Below the pieces are notes generated by a model that was given only the letters and a program-made list of their open reading frames with translations, ran no database searches and was not told the DNA's origin. 64,000 nt of DNA, taken from contig NW_001865044.1 in the NCBI RefSeq assembly GCF_000002865.3, forward strand, positions 240,162-304,161, in the 5' to 3' direction. This DNA comes from Monosiga brevicollis MX1. Lineage: Eukaryota > Opisthokonta > Choanoflagellata > Craspedida > Salpingoecidae. Positions within the stretch are counted from its first letter, which is position 1. Every line of letters begins with the position of its first letter. Both the position numbers and the translations under genes were made by a program. This document shows, piece after piece, positions 22,748-34,200 of this stretch.

Positions 22748-23308
22748 AGAGATAGAGAAGGTGTCCAAAATGCGCGCCAAGTAGTCACCTTTCAGCTGCA
22801 GAAAGTGTATTGCTGACAACACAAGCTTTCGTTCAGTCCATACGGTATGCGACAACAAGTACAAATTTCTCGACATTAAGCATCTTTCAAGGCGCCCTTT
22901 CTCAAACCTTAAAAGGGGCGGGATGTCACTTCTGGAGCAAAAGTCAAACTTATCGCAGTTATTAACATATGAAGCCTTGAATATCACTTGGAGTTTATGC
23001 AGCGATATTTTGAGAAGTTGTTGTTGTGGCCTTTGTTTTTGGAGGGTTGTGTTTTCTTTCTTCTCTTGGGTACGCTCCGAATCCGACTCCGAGCGACGCC
23101 TTTTTGGCAGTCCAACGTCTTTTGCACGTGCCACTGGTGGCCTTGGCGGCGGGGCTTGGTACGCGCATGGTCTGGCAGCCTCATCTCATACAGTCGTTGT
23201 GCTTGTTGGGTTGGGATGATCCTGTTCTGCTGACTTCTTGGTAGGTGGTACAAGCTTGGGGTCGCACCGCGCGCGCTCACAGCGAGACGACCGCCACAAA
23301 CGTGCACC
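22630..23308. other. Gap with long (GA)n tract, esterase 5' region
   Basis: Contains (GA)n at 22664-22744 and then unique sequence up to the esterase ATG. Frames in this gap are short or made of the repeat. No gene is supported. Confidence 0.7.
22664..22744. repeat. (GA)n microsatellite
   Basis: About 38 GA units followed by an imperfect GAGATAGAGAAG tail, 35 bp after the glucuronosyltransferase stop codon. Confidence 0.95.
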
Positions 23309-24715
23309 ATGTTCCTGCAACGCGTCTATGGCCTGCTGGCCGAGATGTTGCCCGACATGCTCTGGCAGCTATTTTGGGAATGTTTCACGTTTTTCTTTCG
23401 GTGTATCGGGGCTATGCCTCGTCTGGTGCGCACTTTTCTGGCCACGGCCTTTGTCTGGTTCCTCCGTGCTCAGGTGGACACGTTCTGGACCTGGTTCCAA
23501 TGGCGGGTCTGGTTTCACCACCCCCGCACCATTGGGCATGATGAAAAGCGCCTGGCGTCTGGCATTGCCAAGCTTGAGCGTGTGCCATATGGTCCGCACC
23601 GCCTGGAGCAGCTGCACAAGCTTGAGCCCGATGAGGAGCACGCCGCTCAGCTTGCAGATGCGCCTTGCCGCCACATGCTCTACGCCCACGGGGGTGGCTT
23701 TGTGTTTGCTTCGTCGGCCGTCCTTCTGCAATCCGTCACCAGCTTTGTCCGTCGCGGCTTTACCGTCTACAGCATGGACTACCCGCTGGCCCCGGAAGAC
23801 CGCTTCCCTACTGCCCTCATCTCCGTTCTAGACTGCCTGCATTGGATCAGGGAGACCGAGGGCGTGGAGCGGGTGGTGGTTCTTGGCGACTCGGCTGGAG
23901 CCAGCCTGGTCTCCATGGCCGCGGCCATTATCATGAACGACAAACTTCGCCGCGACTTTGCGCAAGCCACGGCACGCCCTGAGCTCGAGTCATGGTCCTA
24001 CCCCGTCATCGAGCGTTTAGGCTGCCTGTACGGCCTCTTGGATCAAACGAGCTGGCGTGGTCGCCAACTCAAGCAGATTACCATGATTGAAAACTTCCTG
24101 GCTGAAGGTGGCATTGCCAGCTGCCTCGAGCTGTATGCCAGCCAAAGCAACGTTTTTGAGAACCGACTCTGTCTGATGGACATTGTTGACGAGATTGAAC
24201 GCTTCCCTCGAACCCTCTTTATCGGCGGCTCGCAAGACCCTCTCGTGTACTCGACCGTTGTCGCCCACGAGAAGCTTCTCACCAAGAACCTCGACGTGCA
24301 TTGCAAGATCTACCCGGCTCGCCACGGCTTTTTTGGCGTGCCCTTGGAATGGACCTTTGGTGCCTGGCGTACTGACGCGCAGCCTGCCTTTGAGCTTCTG
24401 GCCCATTTCTTCGAACAGCCCATCGAGGCCGTCGAGGCAAACTCGGCTCTGGGTCCCGATGCTGTCGATGCCGAGCGTGGCTCCCAAACCTCCCGCCCCG
24501 CCTACCAGCATATCCAAGGCCACCGCCGCCGTTGTTCCTGGGACCGGACTGGCCAGACCTGCTGCAGCGAGGACCGCGGCGATTTTGGCCTGTATGCCCT
24601 CAAGGCGTACGATCGCATTGTCAGCGACCTGCATTCAGAAGCCGATGATAGCGATAGCGATAGCACCGTCTCGGCCGAACAGGTGTTGCGCACCACCATG
24701 CTGCGACGCAGGTGA
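23309..24715 (+). CDS. Hormone-sensitive-lipase-type alpha/beta hydrolase, membrane-anchored
   Basis: A single exon of 468 aa from ATG in CACCATGTTC. The first 75 residues are hydrophobic and aromatic (LWQLFWECFTFFF, FLATAFVWFL) and probably anchor the protein in the ER membrane. The hydrolase core has the oxyanion motif HGGGF, the YPLAPE stretch typical of the HSL family, the nucleophile elbow GDSAG, the acid in GGSQDPL and the catalytic His in ARHGFFG, so the triad is complete. The C-terminus carries a tail of about 90 residues with an acidic DSDSDS run. Relatives cleave acyl or acetyl esters of lipids and small molecules; the substrate here is unknown. Confidence 0.85.
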   Translation: MFLQRVYGLLAEMLPDMLWQLFWECFTFFFRCIGAMPRLVRTFLATAFVWFLRAQVDTFWTWFQWRVWFHHPRTIGHDEKRLASGIAKLERVPYGPHRLEQLHKLEPDEEHAAQLADAPCRHMLYAHGGGFVFASSAVLLQSVTSFVRRGFTVYSMDYPLAPEDRFPTALISVLDCLHWIRETEGVERVVVLGDSAGASLVSMAAAIIMNDKLRRDFAQATARPELESWSYPVIERLGCLYGLLDQTSWRGRQLKQITMIENFLAEGGIASCLELYASQSNVFENRLCLMDIVDEIERFPRTLFIGGSQDPLVYSTVVAHEKLLTKNLDVHCKIYPARHGFFGVPLEWTFGAWRTDAQPAFELLAHFFEQPIEAVEANSALGPDAVDAERGSQTSRPAYQHIQGHRRRCSWDRTGQTCCSEDRGDFGLYALKAYDRIVSDLHSEADDSDSDSTVSAEQVLRTTMLRRR

Positions 24716-25159
24716 TGTGACCCACCTTGGTCGCGCATGGCCGTTTGCTTTTTTTTGCCTCAGTTGCAATGTCCCTTGAGACCCTTGCCCGGACGCGGGG
24801 GCGTGACCTGCACTTGAGGCAAGCCGAAGCGCGATTCTTTCTTGGCACATGCCTCAGATTGTGTCTGTGTTTTCCACTCTCTATGGTCGTTTGAGTTTCT
24901 TTCCTTTTCACTTTTTCGTTTTGTTTTGAAAGGTAAAAAAACGTGTAATTCTTTCTTGGTCGAGCCCCCTTTGTCCATGATGCATGGTGGGGTGGGGATT
25001 TCCCTCCTTCTTCTTCACCCATCAGGCAAACTGTGTGTCGAGGGTTAGATGTTATTGTCGTTACTGGTTTGGCCTGTATAAATTTTGGATATCATATTGG
25101 TGAATGGCTCGTTATTTTCCCACCAGTCATTGCGCGCGGCCTTTTGTCATTGCTACCAG
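24716..25159. other. Convergent 3' gap
   Basis: The 3' ends of the esterase (+) and the RING gene (-) face each other. The gap is T-rich, with no microsatellite of note and no gene seen. Confidence 0.6.
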
Positions 25160-26278
25160 TCAAGTCTGAGCGGGCGACGTTGGAAGATTGAGGGTCACTT
25201 GCCCTTCGATGGGCTGGCGGCACATGGGGCAGCCCCCTTGAGCATAGGGGGCGCAAGCAGCACAGCAGCAGAGGTGATGGCAGGGGCGGAAAATCACCCG
25301 TGCTGGCTCGTCCAGGCAAATAATGCAGACTTGTTCATCCGTGCCAGCAAAGGTGCGCTGGGGTAGCAACAGATGTCCGTTGTTAAGGCGGACTTGCGTG
25401 CCAACCAGCGCCCAAGCTTCGCCCGCTGATGGCCGTTCCAGCTGGAGCAGTAGCGCGCTAACGCCATGTTGAGCGACAGCCCCCTCCCATCGAGGGGTAA
25501 CAAGAAGGGCAAGTAGCAGCACCCCAGGGCCTGGGTCTTCAATCTCATGGATGGGGGCTGTATTGGATCCCGTCAAGCCTTCTGCACCCTGCGCGGGTCC
25601 GCCCAGGGTTGACCGGGTGTGCAAAGCTTCCTGCCAGCGCGGGTCAGATTGGATATGCTCGTTGGCGTTGGAAAAATGCAGGTTTAGACGCTCGCGCGAC
25701 GCTACGTCGGGCAAAGTCAGCACATCGAGGTCAATGCCACAAGGATGAAAGACACGCAGCCCCAGTTGCTCCGGCGTGAGGATAGGGCGCACGGGCAGGT
25801 CCACCTGCTGATCAGCTCGCTGTCGCACGGCATGCTGACGCTGCTCCTCGGTCGCTCGGGCCCGAGCTTCCTGGCCCGCCGCAAAGGCCAGGTTCACGCG
25901 AAATGCACCATTGCCCGCCAAGATGCCCATTATTGTCCAACCAAGAAGCGCCAACGCCGCCCCCCAGAACACGGTGCTGATCCAGCTGGCAGCGCTTCTC
26001 ACGTCCTGGGGAGGATCCTCAGTCGGAACGCGGGGGGTCGCGTTGTGTGCCACGATGGGCTCCTCTGGCCATGGTGGCGGGTTGGACTCCGCTTGAAGCC
26101 AGGACCAGAGAAAATAAATGGCCACTGTAGCCACAGCAAGCTGCCTGGGCCCCGGATGCCACTCCCAATGCCACTCACCGTGCCACTCCCATCGCCGTTC
26201 CGGCGCCAGCGCCTCTGCTGCTGCTTCGCGCGCCGCCATTGGAAGCCGAAATGATGACAATCTGACATTACGCTCCAT
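25160..26278 (-). CDS. Two-span membrane RING-finger protein (probable E3 ligase)
   Basis: A single exon of 372 aa from the ATG at 26278; the open frame extends five codons upstream but without another ATG. Near the N-terminus is a tryptophan/histidine motif, WEWHGEWHWEWHPG, then a span (LAVATVAIYFLWSW), a loop of about 45 residues, a second span (VFWGAALALLGWTIMGILAG), an Arg/Gln-rich helix and a middle domain without known motifs. The last 50 residues are a C3HC4 RING: CIICLDEPARVIFRPCHHLC and CPMCR. Proteins of this layout act as membrane-bound ubiquitin ligases; substrate and membrane are unknown. The RING style resembles MUL1 and RNF26-like ligases. Confidence 0.75.
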   Translation of the reverse strand: MERNVRLSSFRLPMAAREAAAEALAPERRWEWHGEWHWEWHPGPRQLAVATVAIYFLWSWLQAESNPPPWPEEPIVAHNATPRVPTEDPPQDVRSAASWISTVFWGAALALLGWTIMGILAGNGAFRVNLAFAAGQEARARATEEQRQHAVRQRADQQVDLPVRPILTPEQLGLRVFHPCGIDLDVLTLPDVASRERLNLHFSNANEHIQSDPRWQEALHTRSTLGGPAQGAEGLTGSNTAPIHEIEDPGPGVLLLALLVTPRWEGAVAQHGVSALLLQLERPSAGEAWALVGTQVRLNNGHLLLPQRTFAGTDEQVCIICLDEPARVIFRPCHHLCCCAACAPYAQGGCPMCRQPIEGQVTLNLPTSPAQT

Positions 26279-27142
26279 CTTTTTGGTCTCCACGAGTCTT
26301 GTCCAGTCTCCTCACAGATTCGTAGTCTTGGTCGAGACTGCCGCGAGATGATGTTGAAGTGTAGAATTAATCACACTTGCACTTGATCAGCCATCAAGAC
26401 CACACACGCGGTCCCCTCACACACGGACCAAGAGAGCATGACAAGGGCAAGGCACCCTGCAAGAGGGCCAGGCTGAACCGCGATCAATTGCAGAGAGATG
26501 AGAAAATTACCAACGCCAAAACGTTTAAAAATCAACGTAAATGAGAGAGAGAGGTGGATCCGCACGTAAACTCAGAGAACCGTGGCAAGTTCCTGCATAG
26601 CGACAGAGAAATCAGCGCGAGCGGGGTGTGGCTGTCGACAACGCGGTTTCAAGTGTTCTTTTCCCTTTTGAAGACACACACACCAACACAGTAAGTCGCG
26701 GTCACTGCGCGCCCTCCCGCCCCGCCTCTTGGCAAAAAGGGCAGCCAGTGGGTGAGCTCTTGCATTCATGTGACACGGCACAAGAGAGAAGCCTTGTGGA
26801 GGAATGAAGCAGGAGCCCAGGGTGACCTGTGGAGCGTTGCCCTTTTGTGTTGCGGTGGTCGCTGGGCGTGCGTGGTGACCACGAGTTGCCTCTGGAGTAG
26901 CTCCAGGCTGGGCGCTGAGTGCACGCAGCGTGCATCGCAATGATGGCTGCCTGCTTTTGATGCACTGGCTACCTTGCCCCTTGGCTTGGTGATTCAGGGG
27001 CAGTGTGTTGTCCTTTGTTCCTTTTGTCTTCTCTTCGTTTTCCTCATCTGCGGGAGAGCCCTCGTGCTAGAGCAAAAGATGCATTCGACTCACCCTGTGC
27101 ACGGTCTTGGTTTTTTTTCTTCTCCTCTTCTTTCCTTCGTAG
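26279..27142. other. Divergent gap between the RING gene and PA2G4
   Basis: An 864-bp shared 5' region. No gene is seen. The end, 27108-27142, is a strong pyrimidine tract ending in CGTAG directly before the PA2G4 ATG, which looks like a splice acceptor for a 5'-UTR intron. Confidence 0.6.
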
Positions 27143-28542
27143 ATGGCGGCTGCTTATGAAGAGGAGCGGGCCCCTGGCCTTGAGGAGGCTGATGTGGTCA
27201 CCAAGTACAAGATGGGCGCTGAGATGCTCAACCGTGCGTTTAACCCCCCACCCGCCCTAGGCTATGCGCATGCACTCTTTCTCACTACAGAATCGACCCT
27301 CGGGTGGTTTATTTGTTTTTCCTCAGGCGCACTGCAACATGTTGCTTCCCTCTGCGTCGAGGGCGCTTCGGTGCTCGAGCTGTGCGAGGCTGGTGACGCC
27401 GCCATGGAGAAGGAGGTCGGCACCGTCTTCAACAAGAAGGTTGAGGGTCAGCTCATCCCCAAGGGTATTGCCTTCCCTACCTGCATCAACATCAACGAGA
27501 TTCTCTTCAACTACTCGCCCCTGAAGTCGGACAAGCCCACTCAGCTCAAGGCTGGAGATGTCGTTAAGATGTCAGTCACCCCTGGATTCATGACCCGGCC
27601 ACCACCCGACCCATGCCTGGGTTCGCCTCAGAACAGACACATCGATCTCATCCGTTTTTGTTTTTGTTTTTCTCTCTCTTCGTTTTGTGAATTTTGCGTA
27701 GTGACATGGGTCTGCACTTGGACGGCTACATTGTGGTCAACGCACACACCGTCGTGGTTGGCGCCAGCGCCGCCGCCCCGGTCACTGGCCGCAAGGCCGA
27801 TGCCATCCTCGCGGCCTACTACGCCTGCGAGGTTGCCGCCCGCCTCATCAAGCCTGGCAACAAGTCGTCCGATGTCACGGCTGCCATCCAGAAGGTTGTT
27901 AAGACTTTCAACTGCAACGCCATTGAGGGTATGTTGTCGCGTGCTGCAACCGCACGCTTGCCCGGTGACCGCGCGACGTACCTCACTCACACCGCTTGGC
28001 ATTGGCATGGATGCAGATATTGCCAGCTATCAGATGGAGCACGACGAGCTGATGTCTGAGAAGTCGATCAACCAGAACCCTTCAGAGGCTGCACGCAAGG
28101 ACATCAAGGTCCACACTTTCGAGGCCAACGAGGTGTACGCCATTGACGTCCTGGTCAGCACCGGCGAGGGCAAGGCGCGCCAGACTGCCAACCGTGCCAC
28201 CGTCTTCCGCCCCACGGGAGAACTCTACCAGCTCAAGCTCAAGCATGCTCGCCAGTTCTTCGGTGAGGTCCAGAAGAAGACTTCCAACAAGCCCATGGCA
28301 ATCACCTTGCGTGGCTTTGAGAACGAGGCCCAGACCAAGATGGGTGTCAAGGAGTGCGTCGAGCACGGTTTGATCCAGCCCATGGAGGTCATGGCTGACA
28401 AGGAGGGCGAGTACGTGGCCCAGTTCCGCGTCACCACCCTGCTCATGCCCAACGGCAACCTCAAGATCACCACTGGCGGCTTTGACCCTGCCACCTGCAA
28501 GTCTGAGTTTAGCATCGAGGACGAGGAGATCAAGAAGGTTTG

Positions 28543-28620
<78 letters not shown>

Positions 28621-28786
28621 TCCGCTCGCGGCTCACACGTGTCCCTTTTTGTTTGTTTGTTTGCACTTGGTGTGTCAACTCTCTTAGATTCTGTCCCAGA
28701 ACCTGAGCGCCAAGGCTGGTAAGAAGAAGAAGAAAAACAACAAGAAGAAGGCCGATGAGGCGGCCAGCGCTGGCGATGCCAACTAA
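27143..28786 (+). CDS. PA2G4: Proliferation-associated protein 2G4 (EBP1)
   Basis: Five exons: 27143-27233, 27327-27570, 27702-27928, 28017-28537 and 28688-28786. All phases fit and give 393 aa, against 394 in human. It has the methionine-aminopeptidase (pita-bread) fold without peptidase function: VVTKYKMGAEMLNR, GTVFNKKVEGQLIPKGIAFP, VKIDMGLHLDGYI, HTFEANEVYAIDVLVSTGEG, LLMPNGNLKIT and a Lys-rich C-terminal tail (KKKKNNKKK). The family binds rRNA and ribosomes near the peptide exit tunnel and takes part in ribosome biogenesis and growth control. Intron 4 is a long CT microsatellite. The ATG sits immediately after an acceptor-like CGTAG, so the 5' UTR is probably spliced. Confidence 0.93.
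28544..28616. repeat. (CT)n microsatellite inside PA2G4 intron 4
   Basis: About 36 CT units start 6-7 bases after the donor GTTTGT and fill half of the 150-bp intron. Confidence 0.95.
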
Positions 28787-29114
28787 ACGCCCTCCTTGTC
28801 CAATCATCCCCGTGTTTGCTCGTGTCGTTTCCCAATTGCAAACCCATTTCAGCACCTTGCTTAAACCACGAAAGACAAAAGTCAAACGCGAAACCCAGCA
28901 GTTGAACGCAAGCGAGAATGATGCGAATGATGCCTAGCAGCACATTATCATGTCAGACATTTCAATTGTTATCACATTTCAAGACTGAGCGCTTCGCAGA
29001 ACCAAACACGAACATCCATTCGGCTCAGGACAACAACAATAACCAAACTTCCATACAGGATACGGCCAATTCAGCCCAGGTACAGCTTGACAAGTAACTG
29101 TTTGCTTTGCAAAC
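28787..29114. other. Convergent 3' gap
   Basis: The 3' flanks of PA2G4 (+) and CHMP2 (-). The sequence is A-rich with no gene or repeat of note. Confidence 0.6.
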
Positions 29115-30516
29115 TTAGTCGCGGCGCAACTGATCCAGGCGTGCCTACAATGCAGCATCAAAAAGCCATGAGGTGAAACAGAGCAGGCCGCACATTTGAA
29201 AGTGGGATGAGCTTACCTGCAGATCGGCCTCGGGTCCCACAGCCTCGGCTTGGGCGGGTTGTTGCATGGCCTGAGGTGCCGATGCCATCTCACCCGTCAG
29301 GTTCAAGCCGAGTTCATCTAGAACCTGGTTGACCAGTTGCTCGCTAACAACGCACATTGCACCGGAACATGAGACGACCATCTCGTAGAACAAATAGAAA
29401 AACATAACAAAGAAAGAAAGGATGCGAGGACAAACGCAGACAGAGGGCTCTGGGACAGACCTCTCCTCATCATCCTCCTCATCGCCTAAGACCTCGTCCA
29501 CCGTGTCATCCATGATCTCTTGCTTCATATCCATCATCTCCGACTACACCCAAGTCGAGGAAGAATGAGACAAAAAAGGCAGAGCTGCCAGGAACGCCAT
29601 TCCTTGGCGACAGAAAGCAATCGAGCACCCTTACCTGTTTCTCAAACTCCATCATAATCTGCTGCAATCCTGGCAAGTTCATTTGGGCATTCATGCGACC
29701 CATGGCCTAAATGCCACCACCAGAGCATAAGCACTACCTGTGAGAGCGTCCAGGTGGAAGATTGCACAGTCGGTCCACCACAAGTGTACGTTTGGCGCAG
29801 CACCAACGGTGGAACAGGGGGGAGCTGGGAAATCCCCCCCGGTTCGGCTGGCTCTCAAAAACCAACGAACAAACAATTTTTTCCCACTTGCGCATGCACA
29901 GGCAAGATTGCATTTATTCAACAAACCTTGGTGACGCCCTTCATGGCTTGAGCCATCGAATTGGTAGATTTCAGGGTCTAGAATCCAAGACGCAAAGCCA
30001 GAGCCAGATCGGTTAGACACCTCATCATCTCCACATGCAGAAAATCCAGAGCAAACGGGAAGAGGTGTGGTACACACTGTCATCGCAAGGGGCTTGAGCA
30101 AGGCTCCAGACTAACCTGAATCTTCAAGGATACAGCCTGAATCTGAGTCTTCATCATGATCATCTTCTTCACGTAACGTCGAGTGCGAACGACATCCTTG
30201 GCCATGATCTTGCTGGCCTCCACCTGTCCCGCCTTGGCAGCCTTTTTAATGTCAATCAAGGTCTTGGCTTCCTGTCGCTCGAGCGCGGTGCGTTCGCGAT
30301 CCAGCTCACTGAGACACCCCCAAAGAAACGTACAAACGGCACAACTGAGAGATGAGACAAGGCACATAGCAAGCCTTCCCACGGGCACAATTCCCAAGAG
30401 ACACTTGAAAAGAAGGGCGGTGCAGCAAGAACGCACCGCATGGCCTTCTTGAGCATGCGCTGGTTCTCGCGCAACAGCTCCTCGGGCGTCTTCTTGCGAC
30501 CAAAGAGCCACTCCAT
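29115..30516 (-). CDS. CHMP2A: Charged multivesicular body protein 2 (ESCRT-III)
   Basis: Seven exons: 30516-30437, 30308-30116, 29977-29927, 29706-29635, 29543-29461, 29343-29217 and 29144-29115. All phases fit and give 211 aa, against 222 in human CHMP2A. The N-terminus MEWLFGRKKTPEELLRENQR is the membrane-inserting amphipathic start typical of CHMP2. A basic core helix pair follows (ELDRERTALERQEAKTLI, DVVRTRRYVKKM), then SMAQAMKGVTKAMGRMN, an acidic autoinhibitory helix (VLGDEEDDEE) and the C-terminal MIM1 motif ARLDQLRRD, which binds the VPS4 MIT domain. Role: membrane scission in multivesicular body sorting and cytokinesis. Confidence 0.95.
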
Positions 30517-30678
30517 GGTTTCCAGTGACTATAACTTTCAAGCGCAAGACCGTTCTTCACGCCAAAGCGCACGCTGCCTGCCACCAATGGCCAAGTTCAA
30601 GGTCAGTACAGCACCGCCACATCACCCGCGCGAGACTTGAAAGCATCACGTCTCCGACACACACCTTGATGATCAAAA

Positions 30679-30735
<57 letters not shown>

Positions 30736-30756
30736 CAAAAAAGAGAAAAATAAAAC

Positions 30757-30832
<76 letters not shown>

Positions 30833-30880
30833 AATTCATCTCTTTCTTCTCTCCCTTTGCTGTTGATGCCTTTTGTTTTG

Positions 30881-30911
<31 letters not shown>

Positions 30912-31211
30912 TCGCTGAGATACACATGTAGCTGAAGACAATTCGTCGAGGTTACATGTGGAGGGCGGCGCGGTGCGAGCGAGGGGATCGGTGAGCGAGG
31001 GGTCGCTGGGGTGGCATCCTGGGCTTCTGTCGAATAGATCGCAACGGTGAGCATGGATGGCTGGTTTTTTCTTTTTTTTTTTTTTTCTTGTTGGTGTTGT
31101 GTTGCAAATGGCTGTTACAGGAACATAAAATCAATTCTAATGACGCCCAGGGCCAAGGTTATCGCCCATACGAGCAGGCCGCTCACACGGCCAGGACAAC
31201 GCTATTTACTG
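30517..31211. other. Microsatellite-rich gap
   Basis: Lies between the CHMP2 start and the glycoside hydrolase 3' end. It holds (GA)n at 30680-30735, (CA)n at 30765-30831, (CT)n at 30880-30907 and a T run at 31064-31086. No gene is seen. Confidence 0.75.
30680..30907. repeat. GA, CA and CT microsatellite cluster
   Basis: Three different dinucleotide tracts within 230 bp: GAGACA/GA units at 30680-30735, about 33 CA units at 30765-30831 and about 14 CT units at 30880-30907. Confidence 0.95.
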
Positions 31212-34200
31212 TTAGTAGTCGTGGTCCATGTAGGTGTAGTTCAAGGGCTGCCGCGCCACCTGGATTGGGGCATGTACAGCGTCCGATGAGACGGGGATGT
31301 GAACTGTGGTGCTCGGATAGCCGGGCGCGCTGGCTTCCACAACAATGTCCTGCGCGCCCGAGCAGTCACCGACGTCCACGTCCACAAATCCGCGATCGAG
31401 CGTCACCTAAATTCACAATGATGGATACAATTTCAAATGAAGTTGATGCTGAGTCAGCCGCCAAAGGCAGTCCGTGCAACCAGATGGGGCATCAGCAAAG
31501 CAGGCAACGTACATTGGCTACAAGGCCACGGTGGGCACTAACGCAGTCCAGCGTCACTTGCACGTAAGCGCGCACGAGGCCAAAGTAGGTGGTAGCGTTT
31601 TGCGCCTTGGGGTTGTGCAGGGACATGTGGTCACCATTTCCCACGCCGATCAGGCGGCCTGGGCCGCTGACCACGGCAAACGAGACATTCGCGGAGCTGA
31701 GCGTTACCAACGCCCCCTGCTCGTCCTGCAGGGCCACATGCAGCATGGCCGTGTCCTCTCCGTCCAAGTAAAGGTGCGTGCCCGTGCCCGTGCTGGCCGC
31801 GGGTGCATCCACCACCAACGACAGTTGGCTCGGAGCCATGGGGCCCACCAAAGTGTGCTCAGCTCGCAGTTGATGCTGCTGATCATACCCGCGCGCAACT
31901 AATCTTTGAAACACCGGGGGCGCGGTGCGGGCCGCTCCAACCCAGGTAAGATTTTTAGCCCGACTGCTATTGTAGCATGAAGCAGGCTCATACACGCCTC
32001 GCCAGCAACCCGAGCCATCTTGATACTGCCAAATGGAACAGCTCGCCTCAGCGCAGCACGCTGCCTCGCACGCCGATGCACTCTGGGAAATCGTGTCTTG
32101 CTTCAAACCGTGGCACTGCGTGGTTGCCAAGATGGGAAAGTCACAACCTCCAGGCTTGTTGGAGACGGGCAACGTCAGGGCATTGGACATTCCGACCACC
32201 ACGGCCTGAATCCCGGAGGAGTGATTGTCGCCCACTACTTCCACATAGGGTAGAGAAGAGATGAGGTTGATTGTGGCTGTGCGATTGTCCACTTGAATAT
32301 AATTGGGCAAATCCTCCACGTGCACCAGATCCAGCGATGGCAAGGGCGGGCGCCCGGCGTCTGTGGTGTCCATCATGGCTAGCCAATTGACGCGGTACCA
32401 GTAGGCCTACAAAAAGATTTTCAGTCGTGGTTGTTGTTGTCGTGGTTGGCGCTGCGAGTGAACGGATGGTTGCGAAGGATGTTGGACACGGACGGTATAT
32501 CTGTGCCAAAGGCGCGCACAGCAAAGGCAAAAGGCAGCAAAAACTTACGTGCTGCTTTGGAAACATGGCCAGATCAAATTGCCCAAAGCTGGAGCTGATG
32601 CTGGGGTACGATCCTGCGGGCTCTCCATAGTACTATGGCCACCAACATGAGTGTGTATCAAAGCCAGGCACGAACGAATGGATGGCCCACATTCGAGTCC
32701 AAACGCACGTCTGTCAGCGTCCACACTCCGAGCGAACCCGTGACATAGGGTAGGAGGCCCGGTGAGTTTTGATCACGGATGCACGAGCTGATGAGACGAT
32801 CCTCGGCGGGATTGCGCTGGGAGGTACAACTGCAACACTCGCTGAGCACCGTGGGCTCGGTTGGATACTCGGCATGCCACTGGATGAAGGTGTTGTTCTT
32901 GCTGTGTGAGAAGCCTTGTACGTCCAAGGCGGCTGTAAAGCCGTTGGCTGCCAGGGGTCGCGATGGATCAAGGGCTCGAGCTTGCGCCGAGTATGCAATT
33001 CCGGTTCGGTTATCGTTTTGGTCGCACTCCACTTCATTGCAGTGGCTCCACACGATGATGGACGGGTGATTTCGATCGCGCTTCACTATATCGTGCATTT
33101 CCTACCATGTACTGCGTAAGTGAGGCCCGCGTGCTCTTCCAGTGCCGAAAGAATCATAGGGGCTGGGATACCTGAACATATTCAAGGCCATAGTCACGAT
33201 TCTCATCCCAAACCAGCACGCCAGCAGCATCCAGCATGTCATAGAGCGACTTGCGATACGGATTGTGGCTCATGCGCCAGACTACCGCGATAACAAAGTT
33301 CACAAAAGTTGGCATAAAGCTGGAGGTGCTTTTTAGCGGGCTGGCCTACTCAACGCAACGCCATGCTCGGGAGACGTACTGTTGGCGCCAAGTGCACGCA
33401 GTGATTGAATGCGGACCAAATTCACACGATCCGCCATGGCGACGCCAATCCCAGTCAAACTGTTGTGGTTGCTGAAGCCACGAAAATTCAAGTGCACACC
33501 ATTGTGCCAATACCCACTGGCACCCGTCCAATTAGTGAAACGAAAGCCCGTCTGCGTTTTGGCACTGTCTATTGCAACCGTGTCCAAGAGGAGCGTGGCC
33601 GTGGCCATGTACAGGGTTGGGCGCTGGATGCTCCATAGGCTTGCGTTTGCGACATTCAACAAAGCGTGGCATGTATGGGAGTTGCCCGTCGCCACGGCGC
33701 TCGAGCCAGAGCAGCTGGTCGTGCTCAACACGGTGCCATCAAACTTGCTCACGACAAAAAGCGCCTGCACCCGACTGACATCCACGCCTTGGTCCAGCTC
33801 AAACTCGAGTGATGCCCTCACGGCTTGTTGGCTGATTTCAGGATCAACGAAGAAGCCACCCTGCACGATGGCAGCCATGCGTGGGGCGATGACCAGTTGG
33901 ACCGGGCGGTACAAACCGCCTCCTTCGTACCTGGGACAAAAGCACAATCGCTTTGACTGAACAAGCATGCCATGATGTCGGGGCATATACACGAGACAGA
34001 AGAGCACAGAAGGTGCTTTGGATTTGCAATAAGAAAGTAGAGAGAGGAGAGACATGGCGAATGGGCACTGACCAATGACCACTGCCATAGGATGCGTCAA
34101 CGCGCACGGCTAGAACGTTGTGACCTGTGCGCACGGAAGATGCGTTGTGCAAGGGAACGGTAAACTCGGTATAGCCGCAGCTGTGGGCTGCCAGATATTC

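Noticed and set aside
24017-24634. Minus-strand frame of 205 aa antisense to the esterase
   Set aside because: The esterase on the plus strand has a complete catalytic triad. The antisense frame is a by-product of codon bias.
28082-28885. Minus-strand frame of 267 aa across PA2G4 exons 4-5
   Set aside because: It crosses the CT microsatellite as a poly-Glu/Arg stretch and is antisense to a well-supported gene.
30557-30941. Cys/Val- and Ser/Leu-rich frames over the GA/CA/CT cluster
   Set aside because: They are direct translations of dinucleotide repeats.
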